A stretch of DNA of 64,000 bases, from NCBI GenBank assembly GCA_031413815.1, contig JANOFU010000098.1:12543-76542 (forward strand). The letters are read 5' to 3'. Numbering within the stretch: position 1 is the first letter of the stretch; every line of letters starts with the position of its first letter. Below, piece by piece: positions 1-10,200 of the stretch. Position numbers and translations under genes: made by a program. Source of the stretch: JAGVSR01 sp031413815. GTDB lineage: Bacteria > Pseudomonadota > Alphaproteobacteria > Rhizobiales > Hyphomicrobiaceae. The notes below the pieces were generated by a model. The model made no database searches, was not told where the DNA came from, and saw nothing but the letters and a program-made list of their open reading frames with translations.

Positions 1-1764
1 GAAGCCGAAGTCGTTGGATCCCAAATCGAGTTGATGGAATCGCGTCAGCGCAAGTCGATCGACAAGGCCCACAAGGCGGGCAAGGTCTACCGCGAACGCG
101 TACCTCTCATCGTCGGCGGCGATCGTAAGTCCCACCAGGTGATCGCCATGCCGTTGGCGGACGCCACCGCCAACGTCGCAATCGACGTGGCGGCACTTGA
201 GACGGCACAAGGCGAACTTGACCGGCTCGTGGCCGCTTACGACCGGACGCTGAACCGCGTCGCCACGGCGGTTGCGATCTTCAACGCTGACCGCCGCCTG
301 ACATTCTTCAACGACGCCTACCAGAAGCTCTGGCAGTTTGACCGGGCCTGGCTTGAGAGCAAACCGGAAGACGGCGCGATCATCGACCGGTTGCGCGATC
401 TCGGCCGCTTGCCGGAAGTGGTCAACTACCGCGATTGGAAGAACAAGCTGCAGGCCTGCTATTCGGGCACAGCAGAGTACGAAGATTCCTGGCATCTGCC
501 CGATGGCCGGATCATCAACGCCACGGCCGAAAGGATGCCGGATGGCGGCGTCACCTACTTGTTCGCAGACGAAACTGAGCGCCTCGCCCTCGAAAGCCGC
601 TACGTCGGCTTGACGCGCGTACAGGGCGAAACGCTCAACAGTTTAAACGAAGGCGTGGCCGTGTTTGCCACCAACGGCAAGTTGCAGCTGTTCAACCTCG
701 CTTTTGCCTCGATCTGGAAACTGTCCGTCCGCCAGTTGGCCGACGGCCCTCACATCAGCGAATTCATTCGCGATGCCCGCGTGCTGTTCGATGACGGCCA
801 GACGTGGGACGATGTCTTGACTTCGGTCACGTCGCTGTCGGAAGAGCGCGAACAGCTTGAAGGCCAGATGGTGCGGCCCGATGCGAGTGTCATCGAGTAC
901 GCTGCCACGCCATTGCCGGATGGCGCGACGCTCCTGACGTTTGCCGACGTCACCGATGCCAAGCGCTATGAACGCGCCCTCGTCGAACGCAACGAAGCGC
1001 TTATCGCCGCCGACCGCCTCAAAAACCAGTTCATCGGCCACGTGTCCTATGAGTTGCGCACGCCACTGACGAACATCATTGGCTTCAGCGAACTGCTGGC
1101 GAGCCCGTTCATTGGCGAACTGCTACCCAAGCAGCGTGAGTACCTCGACGACATCGCCGTCTCGTCGAAGACGCTGCTCGCCATCATCGATGACATTCTT
1201 GATCTGGCGACCATCGACGCGGGCGCGCTCGAACTGAAGCTTGTCTCTATCGATGTGCGCGACCTGATCGACACCACGGTCGAAGCACTGCGCGAACGCA
1301 TCGTGCGCGCTGGCCTGACCCTTGACATCGCAATTGCAAATGATGTCAGCACGTTTATGGCGGACGAAGACCGCGTCCGGCAGATCTTTTACAATCTCAT
1401 ATCGAATGCCGTGGGCTTCTCCAAGCAGGATGGCGTGGTGATGCTGGGTTGCTGGCGCGAGCCGGGCGAGATCGTGTTCTCGGTCGAAGACCAGGGCGTC
1501 GGCATCCCAGTGGAACAGCAGCGCCGGGTGTTCGAGCGCTTCGAAAGCCGCAGTCAGGGCTCGACACACCGCGGCGCAGGCCTTGGGCTTTCTATCGTCA
1601 AGAGCCTTGTGTCGCTGCACAATGGCCGGGTGAGCCTTGAGTCAGAGCCTGGAAAAGGCACGCGTGTCACAGTACGGTTGCCCGAGCGGGGCCACGGCCG
1701 CGCTGAACTCGAAGCCCCGCAATCGATATCTCATGACCCATCAGTGGATCGTCTCTCAGGCTAG
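1..1764 (+). CDS. divL: DivL-type atypical sensor kinase (5' end outside window)
   Basis: The reading frame is open from the first base, so the N-terminus lies upstream and 587 residues are visible. Two PAS-like regions (about residues 70-190 and 210-325 of the fragment) precede a HisKA/HATPase core. At the phospho-acceptor site the sequence reads VSYELRTPL, with Tyr (codon 1048-1050) where kinases have His. This is the hallmark of DivL, the Caulobacter regulator that works with DivK and CckA to control CtrA. The ATP lid looks intact: N box NLISNAVGFS, G1 DQGVGIP, G2 GAGLGLSIV. ATP binding is therefore likely, but histidine phosphorylation is not. The 3' end overlaps the next gene by 32 bp, suggesting translational coupling. 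The family call is firm; the role here is inferred from Caulobacter. Confidence 0.88.
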   Translation, partial: EAEVVGSQIELMESRQRKSIDKAHKAGKVYRERVPLIVGGDRKSHQVIAMPLADATANVAIDVAALETAQGELDRLVAAYDRTLNRVATAVAIFNADRRLTFFNDAYQKLWQFDRAWLESKPEDGAIIDRLRDLGRLPEVVNYRDWKNKLQACYSGTAEYEDSWHLPDGRIINATAERMPDGGVTYLFADETERLALESRYVGLTRVQGETLNSLNEGVAVFATNGKLQLFNLAFASIWKLSVRQLADGPHISEFIRDARVLFDDGQTWDDVLTSVTSLSEEREQLEGQMVRPDASVIEYAATPLPDGATLLTFADVTDAKRYERALVERNEALIAADRLKNQFIGHVSYELRTPLTNIIGFSELLASPFIGELLPKQREYLDDIAVSSKTLLAIIDDILDLATIDAGALELKLVSIDVRDLIDTTVEALRERIVRAGLTLDIAIANDVSTFMADEDRVRQIFYNLISNAVGFSKQDGVVMLGCWREPGEIVFSVEDQGVGIPVEQQRRVFERFESRSQGSTHRGAGLGLSIVKSLVSLHNGRVSLESEPGKGTRVTVRLPERGHGRAELEAPQSISHDPSVDRLSG

Positions 1765-3283
1765 CGAGCGCGACGTCCGGCGCATTGCCGAACTGATCAC
1801 GCTCAAACTAAAGCTTGGCGATAGCGTTGCGCTGCGTGGCAGCTTAGGCGCGGGCAAAACCACGTTCGCGCGGGCACTCATCCGCGCCACTCTCGGCGAC
1901 CCGCAAGCCGAAGTTACGAGCCCGACGTTCTCGCTGGTCCAAACCTATGATGCGCCACGCCTGAAACTCGCCCATCTCGATCTTTACCGGCTGACGTCGG
2001 AGGATGAAGCGCTTGAACTCGGCGTCGACGAGCTATTGAGCAATGGCGCTGTGCTGATCGAGTGGCCCGAGCGCGCGCCGTCGTTGCTGGGCCCGGACCA
2101 CCTAGTCATTCATTTATTAGAGGGTGGCAGCGAAGACCTGCGCCACATCAAACTCGAAGGCTCAGAGTCCTGGACGTGGCGCCTGCACCGCGTCCAGGAC
2201 ATGTTCGATTTTCTTGGCGCGCAGCCTGAGTGGGACGACGCCAGTGTCAGCTATCTCCAGGGCGATGCCTCGGTGCGCGCCTACGCCCGTCTGACAGGTG
2301 GAGCGCAGCCCGCGCTGCTGATGGACTGGCCACGCCAGCCCGATGGGCCGCCGATCCGCAACGGCTTGCCCTACAGCCGCATCGCGCGCTTGGCCGAAGA
2401 CGTCACAGCGTTCGCCGCGATCGATGGCATCCTGCGCGCCAATGGCTGTTGCGCCCCTGCGATCTACGGCCAAGAGTTACAAATCGGGCTGATGCTGACG
2501 GAAGATTTCGGCGATCACGTCTTCGGCCAGCGCGTGACCAATGGCGCGCCTCTGGATGACATGTGGCAGGCAGCAACGGACGTTCTCGTCCATCTGCGAT
2601 CAATCCGCGGCGAAGCCATCGAGCACATCAAAGTTCCGGGTCAGCCCGCGCACCTCGTTCCCCTCTATGATCGCACCGCAATGACCATCGAGACGGAACT
2701 GCTGACCGGTTGGTATTGGCCGATGCTCAACGGCGCCTCGGCACCCGCAGACGTCCACGCGGCGTTTGCCGATGCCTGGTCCCCGCTGTTTGATGAGGTG
2801 CTTGCCCACGAACCGCATCTGGTGTTGCGCGACTACCATTCACCCAACCTTCTGTGGCTGCCGGATCGCGGTCCTGATGCGAAACACAAAGTCGGACTTA
2901 TTGATTTCCAAGACGCCGTTCGCGGGCATCCCGCCTATGATCTTGTATCGCTGCTTCAGGATGCCCGGCTGGATGTGCCCGCCTGCCTCGAAGCCCGGCT
3001 GCTCCAACGCTATTGCGATATGGCCCGAAGCCAAGACCTACACTTTGACGCGGATGCTTTCGCACTCGCCTATGCCGTGCTCGGCGCGCAACGCAACACC
3101 AAAATCCTCGGCATTTTCGCCCGCCTGTGGAAGCGTGATGGAAAACCGCAATACCTTCGCCACATTCCACGGCTCTGGCAGTATCTTGAACGCGATCTCA
3201 CCCACCCTGGACTTGCCGCACTCAAATCCTGGTATGACACCCATATCCCGCCCGCCCTGCGTGCCATCACGTTGACGGCTTAG
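1733..3283 (+). CDS. tsaE: TsaE–AmgK-like fusion: tRNA t6A ATPase subunit joined to an amino-sugar kinase
   Basis: 516 aa. Residues 1-150 are TsaE, the ATPase of the tRNA threonylcarbamoyladenosine (t6A37) complex, with Walker A GSLGAGKTTFAR (36-47) and the SPTFSLV motif. Residues of about 165-516 are an aminoglycoside-phosphotransferase-fold kinase, with catalytic loop LRDYHSPNLLW (about 366-376) and metal site LIDFQDAVRG (about 387-396). The DFQDA…YDLVSLL signature is that of AmgK, the MurNAc/GlcNAc anomeric kinase of peptidoglycan recycling. The next gene is murU, its pathway partner, which supports that reading. The ATG at 1733 is chosen because it begins the TsaE homology; it lies inside the divL 3' end. 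The TsaE half is certain; the AmgK substrate is inferred. Confidence 0.9.
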   Translation: MTHQWIVSQASERDVRRIAELITLKLKLGDSVALRGSLGAGKTTFARALIRATLGDPQAEVTSPTFSLVQTYDAPRLKLAHLDLYRLTSEDEALELGVDELLSNGAVLIEWPERAPSLLGPDHLVIHLLEGGSEDLRHIKLEGSESWTWRLHRVQDMFDFLGAQPEWDDASVSYLQGDASVRAYARLTGGAQPALLMDWPRQPDGPPIRNGLPYSRIARLAEDVTAFAAIDGILRANGCCAPAIYGQELQIGLMLTEDFGDHVFGQRVTNGAPLDDMWQAATDVLVHLRSIRGEAIEHIKVPGQPAHLVPLYDRTAMTIETELLTGWYWPMLNGASAPADVHAAFADAWSPLFDEVLAHEPHLVLRDYHSPNLLWLPDRGPDAKHKVGLIDFQDAVRGHPAYDLVSLLQDARLDVPACLEARLLQRYCDMARSQDLHFDADAFALAYAVLGAQRNTKILGIFARLWKRDGKPQYLRHIPRLWQYLERDLTHPGLAALKSWYDTHIPPALRAITLTA

Positions 3284-3321
3284 CATTGCCGAACCGTCCG
3301 CAACACGAAGAGCCTACCCTA

Positions 3322-4047
3322 ATGGCCCCGCCGATCGACACCGCCATGATCTTGAGCGCCGGCATGGGCAACCGTATGCGGCCGCTGACCGATGTTGTGC
3401 CCAAGCCCCTGGTCCGTCTCGGCGGACGCGCGCTGATCGATCATGCGCTCGACCGGCTCGCAGATGCGGGCATCAGCCATGCGGTGGCCAACGCGCATTA
3501 CCTGGCTGACAAACTCGAGTCACATCTCAAGCTTCGCAAGCATCCAAAAATCACAATCTCGAATGAGCGCGATGCGTTGCTCGATACCGGCGGCGGGGTG
3601 GTTCGCGCCTTGCCGTTGCTGGGCAAAAAACCGTTCATCATCCACAACTCTGACTCAGTATGGATCGAAGGCATCGGCTCAAACCTTGACCGCCTGATCG
3701 CCACTTGGGACAGTGCCCGCATGGACTGCCTCATGCTCCTCGCCCTGGGTGCAACGAGCCTTGGTTACGACGGCCATGGCGATTTCAACATGGACGCGGG
3801 AGGCCGCGTCACACGGCGGGAACCGCAGCGCCAATCTCCCTTCGTGTTCAGTGGGGTGTCGATCGCCCATCCGCGCCTGTTCGACAATGCGCCAACGGGT
3901 AAGTTCTCGCTGAACGTGTTATGGGACCGGGCGATCGAACGCGGACGCGTCTTCGGCGTGCGCCTCGAAGGCACGTGGATGCACGTCGGCACGCCCGAAG
4001 CGCTCGACGACGCGGAGAGGCGGCTCGCCTTTGCAGATGCCAAGTAA
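3322..4047 (+). CDS. murU: MurNAc-1-phosphate uridylyltransferase, MurU-like
   Basis: 241-aa nucleotidyltransferase of the sugar-1-phosphate family. The N-terminal signature AMILSAGMGNRMRPLT plus PKPLVRLGG binds the nucleotide and metal; HNSDSVW is the metal-binding aspartate region. MurU makes UDP-MurNAc from MurNAc-1-P, the product of AmgK encoded just upstream, so the two enzymes would bypass de novo MurA/MurB synthesis. Without this neighbour it could equally be called a mannose-1-phosphate guanylyltransferase. The ATG at 3322 is preferred to a TTG at 3286 because homology starts at its second to tenth residues. The 3' end overlaps addB by 11 bp. Confidence 0.8.
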   Translation: MAPPIDTAMILSAGMGNRMRPLTDVVPKPLVRLGGRALIDHALDRLADAGISHAVANAHYLADKLESHLKLRKHPKITISNERDALLDTGGGVVRALPLLGKKPFIIHNSDSVWIEGIGSNLDRLIATWDSARMDCLMLLALGATSLGYDGHGDFNMDAGGRVTRREPQRQSPFVFSGVSIAHPRLFDNAPTGKFSLNVLWDRAIERGRVFGVRLEGTWMHVGTPEALDDAERRLAFADAK

Positions 4048-7000
4048 AGATGGTCCCGAAACGACATCGCCGGATCGTGCGCAACTCGCAGCGATTTACA
4101 GCGTGCCGGCGAGCCAGCCGTTCCTGGATTGCTTGGCTGCCGCGCTTCTGAACGGCGACCTCCCACGGAAGGGAGGTGCTGCGCCAAGCCCTGTCGATCT
4201 CACCGGCATTACGCTTTACTTGCCGACGCGGCGCGCCACGCGCGCTCTGCAAGAGGCGTTCCTGCGCGCAGGCGGCGGCCGCGCCATGCTGTTGCCCAAG
4301 ATCCTGCCGATCTCAGAGGGAGACGAGGAATTGACGGTGCTGGCGGGGGCCGCAGGTCATGGCGCTCCCGGCACCATCGGCGTTGGACCGGCGATCGCCG
4401 AGATGGACCGGCGGCTGACGCTGACAAAACTCGTCATGCGCTGGTCTGAGGCCATGCGCCAAGCCAAAGCCGGACCGGATGCAGACCTTGCCACCTTTGC
4501 CGCCGCCGGCAGCGGCACGCCGGCACAAGCTGTGACACTGGCCGGGGAACTGGCCCGGCTAATGGACATGGTCGAGACCGAAAATGTCAGCCTCGACGGG
4601 CTGTCGAAGCTGGTCCCCGAGCTGTTTTCCGAGCACTGGCAAAAGACGCTGCACTTTCTCGAAATCGTGACTGCTGCCTGGCCCGCCGTTCTGGCCGAGA
4701 AGGGCCTGTTGTCGCCCGTCGCGCGGCGCAATGCGTTGATCCTTGCGGAAGCCCGGCGCCTCGAGGCATTGCCGCCGCCCGGCCCCGTGATCGTCGCGGG
4801 TGTGACTGGTTCGATCCCCGCCACTGTCGACTTGATGCGCGTGGTCGCTGGCTTGCCGAATGGGGCGATTGTGCTACCGGCCCTCGATCAACATCTCGAT
4901 GAAGATAGTTGGCAGCGGATTGTGCCGGAGCACCCTGAGCACCCGCAGTTTGGATTGAAGAAGCTGCTCGTCGCGCTCGCCATCCAACGCTCAGACGTTG
5001 CCGCGCTCCCGGGTGCCAACGAAAACAGCACATACGCCGAACGCGCAGTGTTCATTGGCGAAGCCCTCCGGCCATCTGGAACAACGGGCCGCTGGCACGC
5101 CTACGGCGAAGAGATGCGCCGCGGTAGCACTTTGCAATCCGCACTGACCGGCATCAACCTCATCGAAGCCCCCACGGCACAGGACGAAGCCGAAGCCATC
5201 GCACTGATCTTGCGCCATGCCGCCGAAACACCAGGTCAGCGGGCCGCTCTCGTCTCGCCCGACCGGTTGCTGGCGCGGCGTGTTGCCAACCGTCTTGAAG
5301 CCTGGGGCATCCGCGTCGACGACTCCGCTGGCCGTCCGTTTGCCAAGACCGTGCCCGGCGCATTTTTTGAACTCGTTATTGAAGCTCAAACCCGGACATT
5401 TGCGCCCGCGCCCTTGATGGCCTTGTTAAAGCATCCCCTGACACGGCTGGGCCTCGATGCCTTCACGGTGCGGCGTGCGGCGCGCGCGCTGGAGATTGCC
5501 GTGTTCCGCGCGCCCTACCTTGGCGAGGGATTGGACGGCGTTGAAGCCGCGTTGGAGCGCGCCGCCCATGACGCCGCGACGCACGGCCGCCGTCATGTCG
5601 CCGTGCGCCGGTTGTGGGCGGAGGACTGGAATGCTGCGCGCGATCTCGTTTTGTCGCTGAAGACCACGTTTGCCCCACTGTCGATGCTCTATGGCCGAGG
5701 TTCACAACACAGCTTTTCAGCGCTTGCCGAAGCACACGTTGCTGTCGCCCGCAGCATGGCCCGGCTGCCACCACCCGCAGGCGCCGCGAAGTCCGCGGAG
5801 GCCGAAACATCACCTCTCTGGCAGGGCGAGGCCGGTGAGACCGCGCAACGGTTCTTTGCGCAACTGGTCGAAGGATCGCTGCCGGACATCAAGATTGAAC
5901 CCGCCGACTATGCTGATTTCTATCGCAGCCTCATCACGGGGGAAAACGTGCGTCCGCGCGTGCCTGTGCACCCCCGGCTGTCAATCTGGGGGCCGTTCGA
6001 GGCGCGGCTCCAGCAAACCGATGTCGTGATCCTCGGCTCGCTCAACGACGGCACATGGCCCGAGGCCGCCGACCCAGGGCCATGGCTCAACCGGCCGATG
6101 CGCGCCGAGCTCGGGCTTCCCTCGCCTGAAGAAAAAATTGGCCAAGCGGCGCATGATTTTGTCTCGCTTCTTGGCTCGCCCGTAGTGATCCTGACGCGTT
6201 CCGAAAAAGTCGACGGCGTACCAACGGTACCCTCGCGGTGGCTATTGCGCATGAAAGCGCTGCTCGATGGCGCGGGCGCGTCTGACCTGTTGGCACCGTC
6301 CGAGCCGTGGCTCAACTGGGCGCGCCAACGTAATATCGCGTCAAAGCGGCCGACTGTGTCCGCACCCGAACCGCGGCCTGCGGTTGCGATCCGGCCACGC
6401 CAGATGTCGGTGTCGCGGGTCGAGACGTGGATCGCCAACCCCTACGCCATCTTCGCCAAAGAAATTCTGGAGCTCGAGTATCTCGATCCAATCGGCCAGG
6501 AGCCGGGCGCGGCTTTGCGCGGCAGCATCATTCACGAGGCGCTGTCGCGGTTTTCCAAAGCCCATCCCAGCACACTGCCGAATGACACCAAGGCAGCGCT
6601 GATTGCCTTCGCCGCTGAGGTGCTGCAGGACTACCGCGCGCATCCGCGCATCGCTGCCTTCTGGGTACCACGGTTCGAGCGTTTCGCCGACTGGTTTGCC
6701 GAGACCGAGCCCGCGCGCCGCAAGAACCTGCAGCAGATCGTCTCTGAAACCAGCGGAAAACTGGTGATTGACGCCCCGGCGGGACCGTTCACGTTGTCGG
6801 CACGGGCCGATCGCATTGACGTGACGAGTGATCATCTCGTCATCACCGACTACAAAACCGGCACCCCGCCGACGGACAAGAGAGTCACGGCCGGCATTTC
6901 CCCGCAACTGCCGTTGGAAGCCGCCATCGCATTGTCGCACGGCTTCGCGCACGTGCCCAACCTCCCGGTCGCCATACTTCGCTACATCAAGGCATCCGGA

Positions 7001-7225
7001 GGAGAACCGCCGGGCGAGCAGCGTGATGTGAAAGCCGCAGACATCGCTGCCCTCGCGGCCCAAACTCTAGACGGCCTCAAACGCCACATCGCAAACTTCG
7101 ACGACCCAGAAACCCCGTACCGGCCGCTGCGGCGGCCGCGCTTCTCTTACGACTACGATCCCTACACGCACCTGGCTCGCGTTGCCGAATGGTCGGCGGG
7201 TTCCAGCGACGGCGAGGAGGGCTGA
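4037..7225 (+). CDS. addB: Double-strand break repair protein AddB
   Basis: 1062-aa alphaproteobacterial AddB, partner of AddA in the helicase–nuclease that resects double-strand breaks for RecA loading. The N-terminal helicase-like region is degenerate: there is no clean P-loop, only LYLPTRRATRALQ. The C-terminus (about 800-1020) carries a RecB-type nuclease domain with GSIIHEALSRF, ADRIDV and the ITDYKTG catalytic motif. It overlaps murU by 11 bp and ends 3 bp before addA, so co-translation is likely. The ATG at 4037 is used; a TTG two codons upstream is the alternative. Confidence 0.95.
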   Translation: MPSKDGPETTSPDRAQLAAIYSVPASQPFLDCLAAALLNGDLPRKGGAAPSPVDLTGITLYLPTRRATRALQEAFLRAGGGRAMLLPKILPISEGDEELTVLAGAAGHGAPGTIGVGPAIAEMDRRLTLTKLVMRWSEAMRQAKAGPDADLATFAAAGSGTPAQAVTLAGELARLMDMVETENVSLDGLSKLVPELFSEHWQKTLHFLEIVTAAWPAVLAEKGLLSPVARRNALILAEARRLEALPPPGPVIVAGVTGSIPATVDLMRVVAGLPNGAIVLPALDQHLDEDSWQRIVPEHPEHPQFGLKKLLVALAIQRSDVAALPGANENSTYAERAVFIGEALRPSGTTGRWHAYGEEMRRGSTLQSALTGINLIEAPTAQDEAEAIALILRHAAETPGQRAALVSPDRLLARRVANRLEAWGIRVDDSAGRPFAKTVPGAFFELVIEAQTRTFAPAPLMALLKHPLTRLGLDAFTVRRAARALEIAVFRAPYLGEGLDGVEAALERAAHDAATHGRRHVAVRRLWAEDWNAARDLVLSLKTTFAPLSMLYGRGSQHSFSALAEAHVAVARSMARLPPPAGAAKSAEAETSPLWQGEAGETAQRFFAQLVEGSLPDIKIEPADYADFYRSLITGENVRPRVPVHPRLSIWGPFEARLQQTDVVILGSLNDGTWPEAADPGPWLNRPMRAELGLPSPEEKIGQAAHDFVSLLGSPVVILTRSEKVDGVPTVPSRWLLRMKALLDGAGASDLLAPSEPWLNWARQRNIASKRPTVSAPEPRPAVAIRPRQMSVSRVETWIANPYAIFAKEILELEYLDPIGQEPGAALRGSIIHEALSRFSKAHPSTLPNDTKAALIAFAAEVLQDYRAHPRIAAFWVPRFERFADWFAETEPARRKNLQQIVSETSGKLVIDAPAGPFTLSARADRIDVTSDHLVITDYKTGTPPTDKRVTAGISPQLPLEAAIALSHGFAHVPNLPVAILRYIKASGGEPPGEQRDVKAADIAALAAQTLDGLKRHIANFDDPETPYRPLRRPRFSYDYDPYTHLARVAEWSAGSSDGEEG

Positions 7226-7228
7226 GCC

Positions 7229-10200
7229 ATGAGCAAGCACAGCACATCGACCGACATCTCAGCCGAATTGAAGCGCACCTCTCACGCGCAAGCCCAGGCC
7301 GCCGATCCAGCAGCATCCGCTTGGGTCAGCGCCAACGCGGGCACCGGCAAGACACACGTTCTCACCATGCGCGTTTTGCGGTTGCTTCTATCTGGCACGC
7401 CGCCGGAACGGATCTTGTGTCTCACGTACACAAAGGCGGCCGCATCCGAAATGTCGAAGCGCGTATTCGGCGATTTGGCCAAGTGGGTGACACTGTCTGA
7501 CAAAGACTTAAAGGAGAAGCTCGAAGATCTCATTCAGCGCGCGCCAAACGCAGGCGAGTTCGCACGCGCGCGCACACTGTTTACGGCCTCGATCGAAACG
7601 CCAGGCGGCTTCAAGGTGCAAACCATCCACGCGTTTGCCGAACGGCTATTGCAGCGCTTTCCACTCGAAGCTGGCGTTACGCCGGGCTTCTCCATTCTCG
7701 ACGAACAGATGGCGCGCACGCTGCGCCGCGAGGCGATCGATGATGTGCTGTCCGTTGCCTCGCGGCAGGTCCCGGGAAAACTGAACGACGCCCTGCAAAC
7801 CGCCATCGCGTACGCCGCCGATGACCGCTTCGATGACATCCTCACGGATGCCATTGGGTATCGCGCATGGCTGGACGCGGCAGTCCGGTTACCTTTGGGA
7901 AAGTCGCGATCGTCACAAGGCCTCGACGCGACGGAAGAGCTGTTCAAACATCACTTCGGCGTTGGGCTCACATCAACACCGGCTTCGAGTGCCAAAGCCG
8001 CTGCCGCTGTCCTGCCGGAGGATCAGCTCAAACGCCTTGCCGCCGTGTTCGCCGGCGGCTCCAAGCGCGATCAAGATCACGCCCAGCGCCTGTCGGCGGC
8101 CCACCTCGCCCCAACGGACCTGCTGCGATGCGCGGAGCTGGCCGATGTCTTCCTCGACAGCCGCAATGAGCCGCGCAAAGCATTCGCAACGAGGGCCGTC
8201 AAGGATGAGTACCCTGATGCGGAACCACAACTTCAGCGCGCCCAAGGGGCGTTCGTCGCGCTCTGGTCAGAACTGAAAGGTGCCGAGGCCGTCGCGGCCA
8301 CCATGGCGCTGCATCATCTCGCCGACGCGGTTCTTCAGCGCTACAACGAAGCCAAAGCGCGGCGGGCCGCTCTCGACTTTGAAGACCTCATCTTCCACAC
8401 GCGCAATCTGCTCCTCAGCACCGGCTCCGCCGAATGGGTCTTGTACAAACTCGACAACGGACTTGACCACCTGCTGGTCGATGAGAGCCAGGATACGAGC
8501 CCTGACCAATGGGAAGTGGTGGCGTCATTGGCGCGCGAGTTCTTCTCCGGCCTCGGAGCACGCGAGGAAGCCCGCACGATCTTCGCCGTCGGCGACGAAA
8601 AGCAGTCGATCTACTCGTTTCAGGGCGCCGAGCCCGACAAGTTTGCGATCATGGGCGAGCAATTCGCAACACTGGCCAAGGAATCTAGCGCCGCCTGGCG
8701 CCGCGTCGATCTCAATGTCTCGTTCCGCACGGTCGCGCCCGTTCTTGCAGCCGTCGACAGCGTGTTTTCCGATAGCAACCGCACACCAGGCGTAACAACC
8801 GCGGGCAGCGGCATCCAACACATCGCTAAGCGCGCTGGTCAAGGTGGGCATGTCGAAGTCTGGCCCACCGAGAGGCACGAAGAGCCTGATCCCGCTGATG
8901 CTTGGTCGCCCTTGAAAGAAACGGCAACGACGACGCCGGTTGCCCGGCTGGCCAATCGCATCGCAGATACGATCCAAAATTGGCTCGCAGACGGTGAAAC
9001 GCTTGCCTCATCCGGGCGGCCCGTCCGGCCTGGCGACATTCTGATCCTCGTGCGCAAGCGCAACCCATTTGCAGCACCCATGGTTGCGGCCCTAAAGGCT
9101 CGCGGTGTGCCTGTTGCAGGTGCTGACCGCATCCGGTTGACGCAACAGCTTGCCGTGCAAGACTTGATGTCCCTCGGCGACTTCCTGACCCTGCCCGAAG
9201 ATGACCTGTCGCTTGCGGAGGTTCTGAAAAGCCCGATTTGCGATCTCGACGATGACGACCTGCTGCACATTGCCCATGGCCGCAAGGGCACCCTATGGAA
9301 AGCGCTGCTCGACAAGGCCAAAGCTGACCCGCGCTATGCGGCGGCGGCCGGCATGCTAAAGCGCTGGCGCAAAGTGGCGGACTTTTCGCCGCCGTTCGAA
9401 TTCTGGGCGACGCTGCTCGATAGCGAGGGCATACGCTCCAAGTTGATTGCGCGCCTCGGCCCCGACGCGGCCGACCCGATTGACGAGTTTCTCAATCTGG
9501 CCCTCACCTACGATGATGGGGCGCCACCTTCGCTGCCGGGCTTCCTGCACGCGGTCCGCGAGGAAAACCGCGAGATCAAACGCGACATGGACCATGGCCG
9601 CAACGAAGTACGCGTAATGACCGTACACGGGGCCAAGGGCCTGGAAGCCCCGATCGTGTTCTTGCCGGACACGTGTAGCGCATCGTCAGGCAGTCCCCAG
9701 CTGCGCCGCCTGTTGAAGCTGACACAGCTTGAGACACCCCAACAGATGCCGGCGGCGTTCGTCTGGCCGGTCAAAGGCACCTCGATGCTGAGTGCGATCC
9801 GCGATGCGCGCGAGGACATCGCAGCGAAGGAAACCGAAGAACACCATCGCTTGCTGTACGTCGCGATGACGCGCGCGCGCGACCAGCTGATCATCGCCGG
9901 CTTCGAAGGTAAAAACGGCCGCGCCACAGGCTGCTGGTATGATCTCATCACGGATACGATATCCGGGATGCCCGGCATTGACCGGCCAGCCCCCACCGAT
10001 GTCTGGCAACCTGTGTTGCGCCTCGTTGGCGCTCAGACCGCTCCACCCGATGCCAAACACGAGGACACGACTTCTGCTGCCGCGCCGCAGCCGCTGCCAG
10101 AGTGGGCGCAGCGCCCCGCTCCCCGCGAAAAGCAATTGAGCGTGCCGCTGGCTCCGTCGCGCTTGGCGCCCTACGACACCGATGACAGCGGCGACCCTTC

